From Spirilliplanes yamanashiensis (GTDB taxonomy: Bacteria; Actinomycetota; Actinomycetes; Mycobacteriales; Micromonosporaceae): DNA of 64,000 bases. Below are positions 45,012 through 52,852 of this stretch, one piece after another (positions within the stretch are counted from its first letter, which is position 1; the number at the start of each line of letters is the position of its first letter). Below the pieces are notes generated by a model. The model did not search any database, was not told where the DNA came from, and saw only the letters and a list, made by a program, of their open reading frames with translations. The position numbers and the translations under genes were made by a program. The DNA lies in the NCBI RefSeq assembly GCF_016863475.1, contig NZ_BOOY01000037.1:1-64000 (forward strand), in the 5' to 3' direction.

Positions 45012-47495
45012 ATGCCGAGCCTGACCCGTGCCGAGGCCGCCGAGCGTGCCGCGCTGCTCTCCGTCACCTCGTACGCGATCGACCTCGACCTGACCGCCGA
45101 CGCCGACACGTTCCGGTCCACCACGACGATCCGGTTCGCGGCCACCGCGGGCGCCACCACGTTCGTCGAGGTCAAGCCGGTCAAGATCCTGTCGGTACGC
45201 CTCAACGGCGCGCCGCTGGACGCCGCGGTGGACGACAACCGGCTGACCCTGCCCGCGCTGGCGGACGGCAACGAGCTGGTCGTCGAGGCGGAGATGGCGT
45301 ACTCGCACACGGGCGACGGCCTGCACCGGTTCACCGACCCGGCCGACGGCGCGGTCTACCTGTACGCGCTGTCGTTCCTGGAGGAGGGGCAGCGCATCTT
45401 CGCCTGCTTCGACCAGCCCGACCTGAAGGCGCCGGTGACGCTGACGGTCGCCGCCCCGCCGGGCTGGCTGGTGGCGGGCAACGGCGAGCTCGCCTCGGCC
45501 GAGGACGGCGTGTGGCGGTTCGCCCCGACCGCGCCCCTGGCCACCTACTTCGTGTCGCTGCTGGCCGGGCCGTACCACGTGATCCGCGACAGCCACGACG
45601 GCGTGCCGCTGGCGCTGTACTGCCGCGCCTCGCTGGCCGGGCACCTCGACGCCGACGCGGACGAGATCCTCACGGTCACGAAGCAGTGCCTCGACGAGTT
45701 CCACGCGCTGTTCGGCGTGCGCTACCCGTTCGGGGCCTATGAGCAGGCGTTCGTGCCGGAGTTCGCGGCCGGCGCGATGGAGAACCCGGGCCTGGTCACC
45801 ATCCGCGACGAGTACGTGTTCCGCTCGGCCGTCACCGACACCGAGCGCGAGCTGCGGGCCACCACGATCGCCCACGAGATGGCGCACATGTGGTTCGGCG
45901 ACCTGGTGACGATGGCCTGGTGGGACGACCTGTGGCTGAACGAGTCGTTCGCCGAGTACCTGGGCACCCGGGTGGCCGCCGCCGCGACCCGCTTCGACCG
46001 GGCGTGGACCACGTTCGGGATGAACCGCAAGGCGTGGGGCTACGCCGCCGACCAGCGGCCGTCCACCCACCCGGTCGCCCCGGACGAGGTCAACGACACC
46101 CAGCTGGCGCTGCTGAACTTCGACGGCATCTCGTACGCCAAGGGCGCGGCCGTGCTGCGCCAGCTCGTGGCCTGGCTGGGCGACGAGGCGTTCCTGACCG
46201 GCCTGCGGGCGCACTTCGCCGCGCACGCGTTCGGCAACGCCACCCTGGCCGACCTGCTGGGCGCGCTGAGCGCCGCGTCGGGCCGCGACCTCACCGGCTG
46301 GGCGCGGGCGTGGCTGCGCACGGCCGGCGTCAACACCCTGCGGGCGGCGGTGACGGCCGAGGGCGGCGCGTACACGGCGGTGTCGGTGCTGCAGGAGGGC
46401 GCCACGGCGCGCCCGCACCGGATCGGCGTGGGCCTGTACGACCGCACCGCGACCGGCGTCGTGCTGCGCCGGCGCGTCGAGGTCGACCTGGACCCGGCCG
46501 CGACGGGCGGCACCCCGGTGCCGGAGCTGGCCGGCGAGCCGGTGGCCGACCTGCTGCTGCTCAACGACGGCGACCTCACGTTCGCCAAGGTGCGCCTGGA
46601 CGACGCGTCCGCGGCGGCCGTGCCGGCGGTGCTGCCGGCCCTGGCGGACCCGCTGGCCCGGGCGGTGATCTGGTCGTCGGTGCTGGACACGGTCCGCGAC
46701 GGCGAGCGGCCGGTCGCCGAGCTGGTGGCGCTGGTGCTGGCCGCGCTGCCCGCCGAGACGGAGGTGGTGGTCGTCGAGGACGTGCTGTCGCAGACGCGCG
46801 GCCTGACCGACCGCTACCTCGACCCGGCCACCCGCCCGGCCGCGCTGGCGCTGCTCGCCCAGGCCTGCGACCGGCTGCTGGCGGCGGCCCCGGCGGGCGG
46901 GTCGCTGCAGCTGGCGGCCGCGCGCGGGCTGATCGGCGCGACGGTCGACGCCCGGCGCCTGCGCGGCCTGCTCGACGGCGCCGGGGTGCCCGAGGGCATC
47001 GCCGTGGACGACGAGCTGCGCTGGCTGATCCTGCACCGGCTGGTGGTGCTGGGCGCGGCCACGGCCGCCGACGTCGACGCCGAGCTGGCCCGCGACCGCA
47101 GCGCCTCGGGCGAGCACCGGGCGGCGCTGTGCCGGTCGGCGCTGCCCGACGCGGCGGCGAAGGAGCGCGCCTGGGCGGTGCTGACCGGCGCCGTCGACGC
47201 GTCGAACCGCATCGTCGAGGCCAACGCGGAGGGCTTCTGGCAGCCCGAGCAGGCCGAGCTGACCGCCCCGTACGTCGAGCGGTACTTCGCCCAGATGCCC
47301 GAGGTGGCCGGGCGGTTCAACCCGTGGCTGGCCGAGCGGGTGGCGAAGCTCGCGTACCCCCGGCTCGCGGTGGCGGCGCGCACCCGGCAGCTGGCCGCGG
47401 ACCTGCTGGCGGCACCCGACCTGCCGGCGCAGCTGCGCCGGGCGGTCGTGGACGCCGACGACGACCTGCGGCGGGCGCTGAGCGCGCGGGGATAG
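45012..47495 (+). CDS. pepN: Aminopeptidase N (M1 family)
   Basis: A zinc exopeptidase of 827 residues that removes N-terminal residues from peptides, cytoplasmic as no signal peptide is present. The exopeptidase motif GAMEN is at 254-258. The zinc site is His288-Glu289-x-x-His292 with Glu311 (HEMAH...NESFAEY). The C-terminal ERAP1-like helical domain fills residues about 500-827. ATG 45012 (MPSLTRAEA) is preferred, with AGGATGGG upstream; ATG 45003 is three codons earlier. The stop TAG is part of the putative nadD -10 hexamer. Confidence 0.95.
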   Translation: MPSLTRAEAAERAALLSVTSYAIDLDLTADADTFRSTTTIRFAATAGATTFVEVKPVKILSVRLNGAPLDAAVDDNRLTLPALADGNELVVEAEMAYSHTGDGLHRFTDPADGAVYLYALSFLEEGQRIFACFDQPDLKAPVTLTVAAPPGWLVAGNGELASAEDGVWRFAPTAPLATYFVSLLAGPYHVIRDSHDGVPLALYCRASLAGHLDADADEILTVTKQCLDEFHALFGVRYPFGAYEQAFVPEFAAGAMENPGLVTIRDEYVFRSAVTDTERELRATTIAHEMAHMWFGDLVTMAWWDDLWLNESFAEYLGTRVAAAATRFDRAWTTFGMNRKAWGYAADQRPSTHPVAPDEVNDTQLALLNFDGISYAKGAAVLRQLVAWLGDEAFLTGLRAHFAAHAFGNATLADLLGALSAASGRDLTGWARAWLRTAGVNTLRAAVTAEGGAYTAVSVLQEGATARPHRIGVGLYDRTATGVVLRRRVEVDLDPAATGGTPVPELAGEPVADLLLLNDGDLTFAKVRLDDASAAAVPAVLPALADPLARAVIWSSVLDTVRDGERPVAELVALVLAALPAETEVVVVEDVLSQTRGLTDRYLDPATRPAALALLAQACDRLLAAAPAGGSLQLAAARGLIGATVDARRLRGLLDGAGVPEGIAVDDELRWLILHRLVVLGAATAADVDAELARDRSASGEHRAALCRSALPDAAAKERAWAVLTGAVDASNRIVEANAEGFWQPEQAELTAPYVERYFAQMPEVAGRFNPWLAERVAKLAYPRLAVAARTRQLAADLLAAPDLPAQLRRAVVDADDDLRRALSARG

Positions 47496-47498
47496 GGT
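47493..47498 (+). promoter_or_regulatory. -10 hexamer of nadD, leaderless
   Basis: TAGGGT ends six nucleotides before the GTG of nadD. Its first three bases are the pepN stop codon. Confidence 0.45.
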
Positions 47499-47504
47499 CC
47501 ACGG

Positions 47505-48092
47505 GTGGATCAACAAGCACGCCGGATCGGCATCATGGGCGGGACGTTCGACCCCATCCACAACGGGCACCTCGTCGCCGCCAGCGAGGTGGCCGACCGC
47601 TTCGCGCTGGACGAGGTCGTCTTCGTGCCCACCGGCAACCCGTGGCAGAAGGAGGCGGTGACGCCCGCCGAGGACCGCTACCTGATGACGGTCGTCGCGA
47701 CGGCGTCGAACCCGCGGTTCCAGGTGAGCCGGGCCGACGTCGACCGGTCGGGGCCGACGTACACGGTCGACACGCTGCGCGACCTGCGCGACGCGTACGG
47801 CCCGGCGGCGCAGCTGTTCTTCATCACCGGCGCGGACGCCCTGGCGAAGATCCTCTCCTGGAAGGACGCCGACGAGATGTTCTCGCTGGCGCACTTCATC
47901 GGCGTCACCCGCCCGGGTTTCGTGCTGTCCGACGACCACCTGCCGGACGACACGGTCAGCCTGGTGGAGGTCCCGGCCATGGCCATCTCGTCCACCGACT
48001 GCCGCGCACGGGTGAAGGCCGGCAAGCCGGTCTGGTATCTGGTGCCGGACGGGGTGGTGCAATACATCGCGAAGCGTCGTTTATACGTTTGA
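47505..48092 (+). CDS. nadD: Nicotinate-nucleotide adenylyltransferase
   Basis: The enzyme joins NaMN and ATP to nicotinate adenine dinucleotide in NAD synthesis. The 195-residue protein begins [17 protein letters not shown], the nucleotidyltransferase signature with the HxGH motif. It has [13 protein letters not shown] and the C-terminal ISSTDCR in place of the usual ISSTxIR. GTG start. The nadD-rsfS-phosphatase order is conserved in actinobacteria. Confidence 0.95.
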   Translation: MDQQARRIGIMGGTFDPIHNGHLVAASEVADRFALDEVVFVPTGNPWQKEAVTPAEDRYLMTVVATASNPRFQVSRADVDRSGPTYTVDTLRDLRDAYGPAAQLFFITGADALAKILSWKDADEMFSLAHFIGVTRPGFVLSDDHLPDDTVSLVEVPAMAISSTDCRARVKAGKPVWYLVPDGVVQYIAKRRLYV

Positions 48093-48159
48093 TCCGTTTC
48101 TTGGATTGTCGGGGGTGTGTGAGAGGCTGGAGTCCACAGGTTCTGACGAAGGGAGCGCC

Positions 48160-48555
48160 TTGTCCGTCTCCGAGCGAGGCCGCGAGCTGGCACTGACCGC
48201 CGCGCAGGCGGCCGCCGACAAGAAGGCACAGGACATCGTCGTCATCGACGTGGCCGACCAGCTGGTCATCACCGACGCCTTCGTGCTTGCCTCCGCCGGC
48301 AACGAGCGGCAGGTCGTCGCGATCGTCGACGCCATCGAGGAGGCGCTGCTGCAGCTTCCCGAGAAGGCGAAGCCGGTGCGCCGCGAGGGCGAGCGCCAGG
48401 GCCGCTGGGTCCTGCTCGACTACATCGACATCGTCGTGCACGTCCAGCACACCGAGGAGCGCGAGTTCTACGCCCTTGACCGGCTGTGGAGCGACTGCCC
48501 CACCATCGAGTTCGTCGACCGCGACCTGGCGAACGCGTCGGACGGGGCCGCGTGA
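48160..48555 (+). CDS. rsfS: Ribosomal silencing factor RsfS
   Basis: RsfS binds L14 on the 50S subunit and blocks subunit joining when nutrients are low. The 131-residue protein has KKAQDIVVIDVADQLVITDAF and the conserved WVLLDYIDIVVHVQHTEER and FYALDRLWSD blocks. TTG at 48160 is chosen because AAGGGAG lies just upstream and the product then has the usual family length; the longer frame from 48106 lacks a ribosome site. The stop overlaps the next GTG (GTGA). Confidence 0.94.
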   Translation: MSVSERGRELALTAAQAAADKKAQDIVVIDVADQLVITDAFVLASAGNERQVVAIVDAIEEALLQLPEKAKPVRREGERQGRWVLLDYIDIVVHVQHTEEREFYALDRLWSDCPTIEFVDRDLANASDGAA

Positions 48556-49181
48556 CCCGCCTGATCGTCTGGCGGCACGGCAACACCGACTGGAACGCGA
48601 CCGGCCGCGTGCAGGGCCAGACCGACGTTCCGCTCAACGACCTCGGCCGCCAGCAGGCGGTCGACGCCGCCGAGCTGCTCGTCCGGCTGCGCCCCGCCGC
48701 CATCGTCTCCAGCGACCTGCGCCGCGCCGCCGACACCGCCGCCGCCCTCGGTGCCCTCACCGGGCTGTCCGTGCGCCCCGACGAGCGGCTGCGCGAACGC
48801 TACTTCGGCCCGTGGCAGGGCCTGCTCATGACCGAGGTGGCGGCGCAGCGGCCCGACGAGTACGCCCGCTGGACCGCCGGCGCCGACGTCATCGGCGACG
48901 ACATCGAGACGCTCGACGACATGGGCAAGCGCATGGCCGACGCCTTCGCCGACGCGGCGGCGCTGGCCCCCGGCGGCACCGTCGTCGTCGCCACCCACGG
49001 CGCGTCCGCCCGGCAGGGCGTCCTGCAGCTGCTCGGCTGGCCCAAGGAGCAGATCCGCACCTTCCGCGCCCTGCAGAACTGCCACTGGGTCGAGCTGGCC
49101 CACGACGAGTCGCGCGGCTGGCAGCTGGCCGCCTACAACGTCGGGCCGTTCACCGAGCGCCCCGTCCCGCCGCCGGTGTGA
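48552..49181 (+). CDS. Histidine phosphatase family protein (phosphoglycerate mutase-like)
   Basis: The 209-residue protein begins LIVWRHGNTDWNATGR. The histidine of RHG would be phosphorylated, and THGASARQG supplies the second catalytic histidine. Such proteins after rsfS in actinobacteria have been annotated as glucosyl-3-phosphoglycerate phosphatases or general phosphatases; the substrate is not evident. GTG start overlapping the rsfS stop by four bases, so the two are co-translated. Confidence 0.9.
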   Translation: MTRLIVWRHGNTDWNATGRVQGQTDVPLNDLGRQQAVDAAELLVRLRPAAIVSSDLRRAADTAAALGALTGLSVRPDERLRERYFGPWQGLLMTEVAAQRPDEYARWTAGADVIGDDIETLDDMGKRMADAFADAAALAPGGTVVVATHGASARQGVLQLLGWPKEQIRTFRALQNCHWVELAHDESRGWQLAAYNVGPFTERPVPPPV

Positions 49182-49222
49182 TCCCGGGGGAACCCGTGGC
49201 CCGCCCCGTGCGTCGGACCGTC

Positions 49223-49615
49223 ATGACGCGTCGTCTCCTCGTGCCCCTCGCGGCCGCCCTGCTGCTCGCGGCGTGCGCGCAGCCCGGCGCCGCCCCGTCC
49301 GTTCCCTCCGCGCCCTCGGCCCCCGCGGCGGCGGCCCCCTCGTCGGCCCCGCCGCCCTCGTTCATGCCGCTCGACCCCAACGGGCCGTCCCCGGACGCCG
49401 CCCGCAAGCTCACCGGCACCGTCGCCGCCGGCGTCGAACCCGGCTGCCTCATCCTGCGCACCGGCACCGGCGACTACCTGCTGCTCATCAGCGGCGACCG
49501 GTCCGCCGCCACGCCCGGCGCGAAGGTCGTCGTCACCGGCACCGAGGCGCGCGACATGGCCACCACCTGCCAGCAGGGCACCCCGTTCGTCGTCGCGGAG
49601 ATCAGCGCCGCCTGA
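49223..49615 (+). CDS. Small predicted lipoprotein
   Basis: A 130-residue protein with signal MTRRLLVPLAAALLLAAC and a lipobox LLAAC, giving Cys18 as the lipidated residue. A Pro/Ala/Ser linker precedes a domain of about 80 residues with GCLILRTGTGDYLLL and GAKVVVTGTEARDM, resembling small beta-barrel (OB-like) lipoprotein domains. Two further cysteines may pair. ATG 49223 has GGA five bases upstream; GTG 49196 in frame is an alternative. Function unknown. Confidence 0.8.
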   Translation: MTRRLLVPLAAALLLAACAQPGAAPSVPSAPSAPAAAAPSSAPPPSFMPLDPNGPSPDAARKLTGTVAAGVEPGCLILRTGTGDYLLLISGDRSAATPGAKVVVTGTEARDMATTCQQGTPFVVAEISAA

Positions 49616-49636
49616 CGCGGGGCCCCCGCGATCGGT

Positions 49637-49642
49637 TACGGT
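49637..49642 (+). promoter_or_regulatory. -10 hexamer of degV-like gene, leaderless
   Basis: TACGGT ends six nucleotides before the ATG at 49649. The same hexamer and spacing occur before the GNAT gene at 44519. Confidence 0.5.
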
Positions 49643-49648
49643 GCCCGC

Positions 49649-50491
49649 ATGCCCGTCGCGGTCGTCACCGACTCCACCGCGTACCTCCCCGCTGAGCTGC
49701 GCGGCTCCCTCACCGTCGTCCCGCTGACCGTCGTCGTCAACGGGGTCGAGGGCGTCGAGGGCGTCGACATCGCCCCGGCGGAGGTCGCGCGGGCACTCGA
49801 CGCGCGCCGCGTCGCCGTCAGCACCTCCCGCCCCGCCCCCGAGACGTTCGTCGCGGCGTACCGCCGCCTGCTCGACGCGGGCGCCGACGCGGTCGTCTCC
49901 GTCCACCTCTCCGCGAAGCTGTCCGGCACCGTCGACGCCGCCCGCCTCGCCGCCCAGGAGGTCGGCCCCCAGGTCACCGTCGTCGACGCCGGCTTCGCCG
50001 GCATGGGCCTCGGCTTCCCCGCCCTCGCCGCCGGCGCGGCCGCCGCCGCGGGCGCCACGCAGGCCGACGTCGCCGCCGTCGCCGTCACCACCGCGGCCCG
50101 CATCAGCAGCCTCTTCTACGTCGACACCCTGGAGTTCCTGCGCCGCGGCGGCCGCATCAACGCCGCGTCCGCCCTGCTCGGCACCGCCCTGTCCGTCAAG
50201 CCCATCCTCGGCGTCACCGACGGCGAGATCGTCATCCGCGACCGCGTCCGCACGTCGTCCCGCGCCCTGGCCCGCCTCGTCGACCTGGCGGTCACGGCGG
50301 CCGGCGACGGCGACGCCGACATCGCCGTCCACCACCTGGGGTCTCCGGACCGGGCCGCGGCCCTGGCGACCGCTGTGGGCGACCGGCTGGGGGAGCGGCT
50401 GCGGGACTGCTACGTCACGGAGATCGGGGCGGTGGTGGCGGCCCATGTCGGGCCGGGCTTCGCGTGCCTGGTGGTCCACCGCCGGCCCTGA
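49649..50491 (+). CDS. DegV family fatty-acid-binding protein
   Basis: The 280-residue protein begins MPVAVVTDSTAYLP, has VAVSTSRPAPETF and LSAKLSGTVDAAR (lipid carboxylate-binding loops), and DTLEFLRRGGRI in the C-terminal half. These define DegV/FakB proteins, which bind a fatty acid; in Firmicutes FakB presents it to the kinase FakA. No fakA-like gene is nearby, so the lipid's fate here is open. DegV genes are usual neighbours of comEA in actinobacteria. Confidence 0.92.
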   Translation: MPVAVVTDSTAYLPAELRGSLTVVPLTVVVNGVEGVEGVDIAPAEVARALDARRVAVSTSRPAPETFVAAYRRLLDAGADAVVSVHLSAKLSGTVDAARLAAQEVGPQVTVVDAGFAGMGLGFPALAAGAAAAAGATQADVAAVAVTTAARISSLFYVDTLEFLRRGGRINAASALLGTALSVKPILGVTDGEIVIRDRVRTSSRALARLVDLAVTAAGDGDADIAVHHLGSPDRAAALATAVGDRLGERLRDCYVTEIGAVVAAHVGPGFACLVVHRRP

Positions 50492-50524
50492 GGCCTCCCG
50501 CGCTCTGCCGTCCTCAGCCGGCCG

Positions 50525-51304
50525 TCACCGATGCCCCAGCACCGCCGTCGCCTCCAGCTCGTCGTCGGTCACGACCTCCGCCCGCAACCCGTTCCGCCGC
50601 AGCGCCTCCGTCGCCGCCCCCACCTGCGACTCCGCGCACTCCGACAGCACCACCCCACCCGGCGCCAGCCACACCGACGCCTCCCACGCCACCCGCCGGA
50701 ACACGTCCAGCCCGTCCTCCCCGCCGTCCAGCGCCACCTCGGGCTCGAACTCCCGCGCCTCCGCCGGCATCAACGGCAGATGCCGCGTCGGCACGTAGGG
50801 CACGTTGGCCAGCAACACCCCGACCCGCCCCCGCACCGCCGCCGGCAACGCCGCGAACAGGTCACCCTCGTACACCTCGCCGATCCCCGCGAGGTTCTCC
50901 CGCGCGCACGCCACGGCCCGCGGCTCCAGGTCGGCGGCCACCAACACCACCGCCGGTACGCGCCGCCGCACCGCCAGCCCCACCGCCCCCGACCCACAGC
51001 ACAGATCCACCACTAGCCCACCCGCTTCGGCGTACGGGACGGCCGCCTCCACCAGCACCCGCGTCCGCGGCCGCGGCACGAACACCCCCGGCCGCACCGT
51101 CACCCGCACCCCGCAGAAGTCCGCCCAACCGATGACCTGCTCCAGCGGCTCCCCGACGACCCGCCGCCCGGTGAGCTCCCGCAGCCGCTGGTCGTCACCG
51201 GCGGCGGCCTCGCACAGCACGGCCAGCTCGTCCTCCGCGAAGACACAGCCGGCGGCACGCAGGGCTCGAAGGGCTTCGTCGCGAACGGCGAGGGAGTGGG
51301 ACAT
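50525..51304 (-). CDS. PrmC/HemK-related N5-glutamine methyltransferase-like protein
   Basis: A 259-residue protein of the PrmC fold: a helical N-terminal domain with GEPLEQVIGWADFCG, then SAM motif VVDLCCGSGAVGLA. The catalytic NPPY motif of PrmC reads NVPY here (LLANVPYVPTRHL). This form is typical of a PrmC-related subfamily (TIGR03704 type) of unknown target, so it is probably not the release-factor methyltransferase. The gene is divergent from comEA across a region with two DnaA boxes. Confidence 0.87.
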   Translation of the reverse strand: MSHSLAVRDEALRALRAAGCVFAEDELAVLCEAAAGDDQRLRELTGRRVVGEPLEQVIGWADFCGVRVTVRPGVFVPRPRTRVLVEAAVPYAEAGGLVVDLCCGSGAVGLAVRRRVPAVVLVAADLEPRAVACARENLAGIGEVYEGDLFAALPAAVRGRVGVLLANVPYVPTRHLPLMPAEAREFEPEVALDGGEDGLDVFRRVAWEASVWLAPGGVVLSECAESQVGAATEALRRNGLRAEVVTDDELEATAVLGHR

Positions 51305-51366
51305 GGTTCCGCAGCCTACGGGCGCTGCGTCGCGCCCTTAGCACGGTGGCCTGGGTGTTCAGGCCG

Positions 51367-51375
51367 TTGTCCACA
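51367..51375 (+). promoter_or_regulatory. DnaA box 1 upstream of comEA
   Basis: TTGTCCACA is the actinobacterial DnaA box consensus. It lies between the PrmC-like gene and comEA. Confidence 0.5.
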
Positions 51376-51383
51376 GCGGATGG

Positions 51384-51392
51384 TTGTCCACA
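51384..51392 (+). promoter_or_regulatory. DnaA box 2 upstream of comEA
   Basis: A second identical TTGTCCACA lies on the same strand, 17 bp from the first measured start to start. Confidence 0.5.
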
Positions 51393-51423
51393 GGCTTGGA
51401 AGCGGGGTGGGGTGCCGCGGCCC

Positions 51424-51429
51424 TACGGT
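51424..51429 (+). promoter_or_regulatory. -10 hexamer of comEA, leaderless
   Basis: TACGGT ends seven nucleotides before the GTG at 51437. It supports this start over the in-frame ATG at 51296, which lies in the divergent gene. Confidence 0.45.
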
Positions 51430-51436
51430 CGCCGCC

Positions 51437-52852
51437 GTGGGTTCACGAAGCAGCCGCAGCGAGGAACAGGTCCGCCAACGCCTGTGGTCGGTCCTCGGCG
51501 ATGAGCGGCCCGACCATGCCGTCCCGGCGTCCGCCCTTTCTGCGTCAACGGCCGCCCCTTCTGCCTTGGCGTCCGCCCCTCCCGTCCTGGCGTCCGCCCC
51601 TCCCGTCCTGGAGTCCGCCCCTCCTGTCTTGGCTTCCGCCTCATCCGGCTCTGCATCCGCCTCATCTCGCTCCGCGTCCGGCCTGCCTGCGCCGGTGTCC
51701 GGTCCGGCGTGGGCCGACGGCCCGGACTGGTCCGGCCCCACGGAGGAACCGACCGTCGCCTGGCTGTCCTCCCTCGCCGCGCCACCAGGACCGCCGTCAG
51801 CAGTGGCTTCCCGCTCGAGACGACCGCCCACCGACGTCGTGCCCTCGCCGTCGATCGCAGAGCCGGCACCCGCAGACCCCCGGTCCTCGCTGCCCATCGC
51901 CGGGCGCCCGCCCGCCGACCTACCGCCCTCGGCGCGGTGGTCATCCACCTCCGCTGCCGTGCCCACGCCCTATGCCTCAACCGACAGCTCGGCCACCCAG
52001 CCACCTCACACCGCCGACGCGTCAGCCTGGCCGTGGGAGACACCCGACGACCCCGACCAGCCCAACCCGCCGCCCACCACCACCCCGGAACGACCGGTCA
52101 CCTCCCACCGGCACCGGCCCATCGCCCACCCGGAGTTCCCAACCACCGCCCACCCGGAGCCTCCGACCACCGCCGACCTCGACCCGCTCGCCGCCCGACC
52201 CGGCGCCGGCGCCTTCTCGCCGGTCCCCGGCCGGCTGGCCGGGCTGACCGCCTTCGACCCGGGCCGCCGCGGCGTGAAGGCCCTCGCGGCCGTGGCCGCG
52301 GTCGTCGTCCTGGTCGCCGCCTTCCTGGCCTGGCGCGCCCGCCCGGACACCGAGCCGGTCCCGCCCCCACCACCGGCCGCCGCCGTCGACACACCCGCCG
52401 CGCCCGTTACGACCCCGGCCGCCGAGGTGGTCGTGGCGGTGGCGGGCAAGGTCCGCAAGCCGGGCCTGGTCCGCCTGCCGCCGGGCTCCCGGGTCGCGGA
52501 CGCGATCGCTGCCGCGGGCGGGCCGACCCCCGGCGTGGACATCTCCCTGCTCAACCCCGCCCGCAAGGTCGTCGACGGTGAACTCATCGCCGTCGGCATC
52601 ACGCCGCCCCCGGGCGTGGCCGCCGGCCCGGCCCCGGGCGGTGGCGCCCCGGCTGCGGGCGGCCTCGTCAACCTGAACTCCGCGACCCAGGCCGACCTGG
52701 AAACCCTGCCCGGCGTCGGACCGGTGCTGGCCAAGCGCATCCTCGCCCACCGCGACCAGAAGGGCGGCTTCCGCGCGGTGTCGGACCTGCGCTCGGTCGA
52801 CGGCATCGGCGATTCCCGGTACGAGCAACTCAAGGACCTGGTGACGGTGTGA
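51437..52852 (+). CDS. comEA: ComEA-like DNA-binding membrane protein
   Basis: The 471-residue protein has a disordered Ser/Ala/Pro-rich cytoplasmic N-terminus (about 280 residues, with a threefold 7-residue repeat). One membrane helix (about 278-297) is followed by an SLBB-type domain (VAVAGKVRKPGLVRLPPGSRV) and a C-terminal helix-hairpin-helix pair (VNLNSATQADLETLPGVG, LRSVDGIGDSRYEQL). ComEA binds double-stranded DNA outside the membrane during uptake. The cytoplasmic extension is far longer than in Bacillus ComEA, which is about 205 residues in total. It overlaps comEC by GTGA. Confidence 0.9.
   Translation: MGSRSSRSEEQVRQRLWSVLGDERPDHAVPASALSASTAAPSALASAPPVLASAPPVLESAPPVLASASSGSASASSRSASGLPAPVSGPAWADGPDWSGPTEEPTVAWLSSLAAPPGPPSAVASRSRRPPTDVVPSPSIAEPAPADPRSSLPIAGRPPADLPPSARWSSTSAAVPTPYASTDSSATQPPHTADASAWPWETPDDPDQPNPPPTTTPERPVTSHRHRPIAHPEFPTTAHPEPPTTADLDPLAARPGAGAFSPVPGRLAGLTAFDPGRRGVKALAAVAAVVVLVAAFLAWRARPDTEPVPPPPPAAAVDTPAAPVTTPAAEVVVAVAGKVRKPGLVRLPPGSRVADAIAAAGGPTPGVDISLLNPARKVVDGELIAVGITPPPGVAAGPAPGGGAPAAGGLVNLNSATQADLETLPGVGPVLAKRILAHRDQKGGFRAVSDLRSVDGIGDSRYEQLKDLVTV
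51569..51631 (+). repeat. 21-bp tandem repeat, three units, in comEA
   Basis: Three 21-bp units each encode ASAPPVL or ESAPPVL in the disordered N-terminus of ComEA. Units one and two are identical and the third has three or more changes; a fourth is degenerate. Confidence 0.85.
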
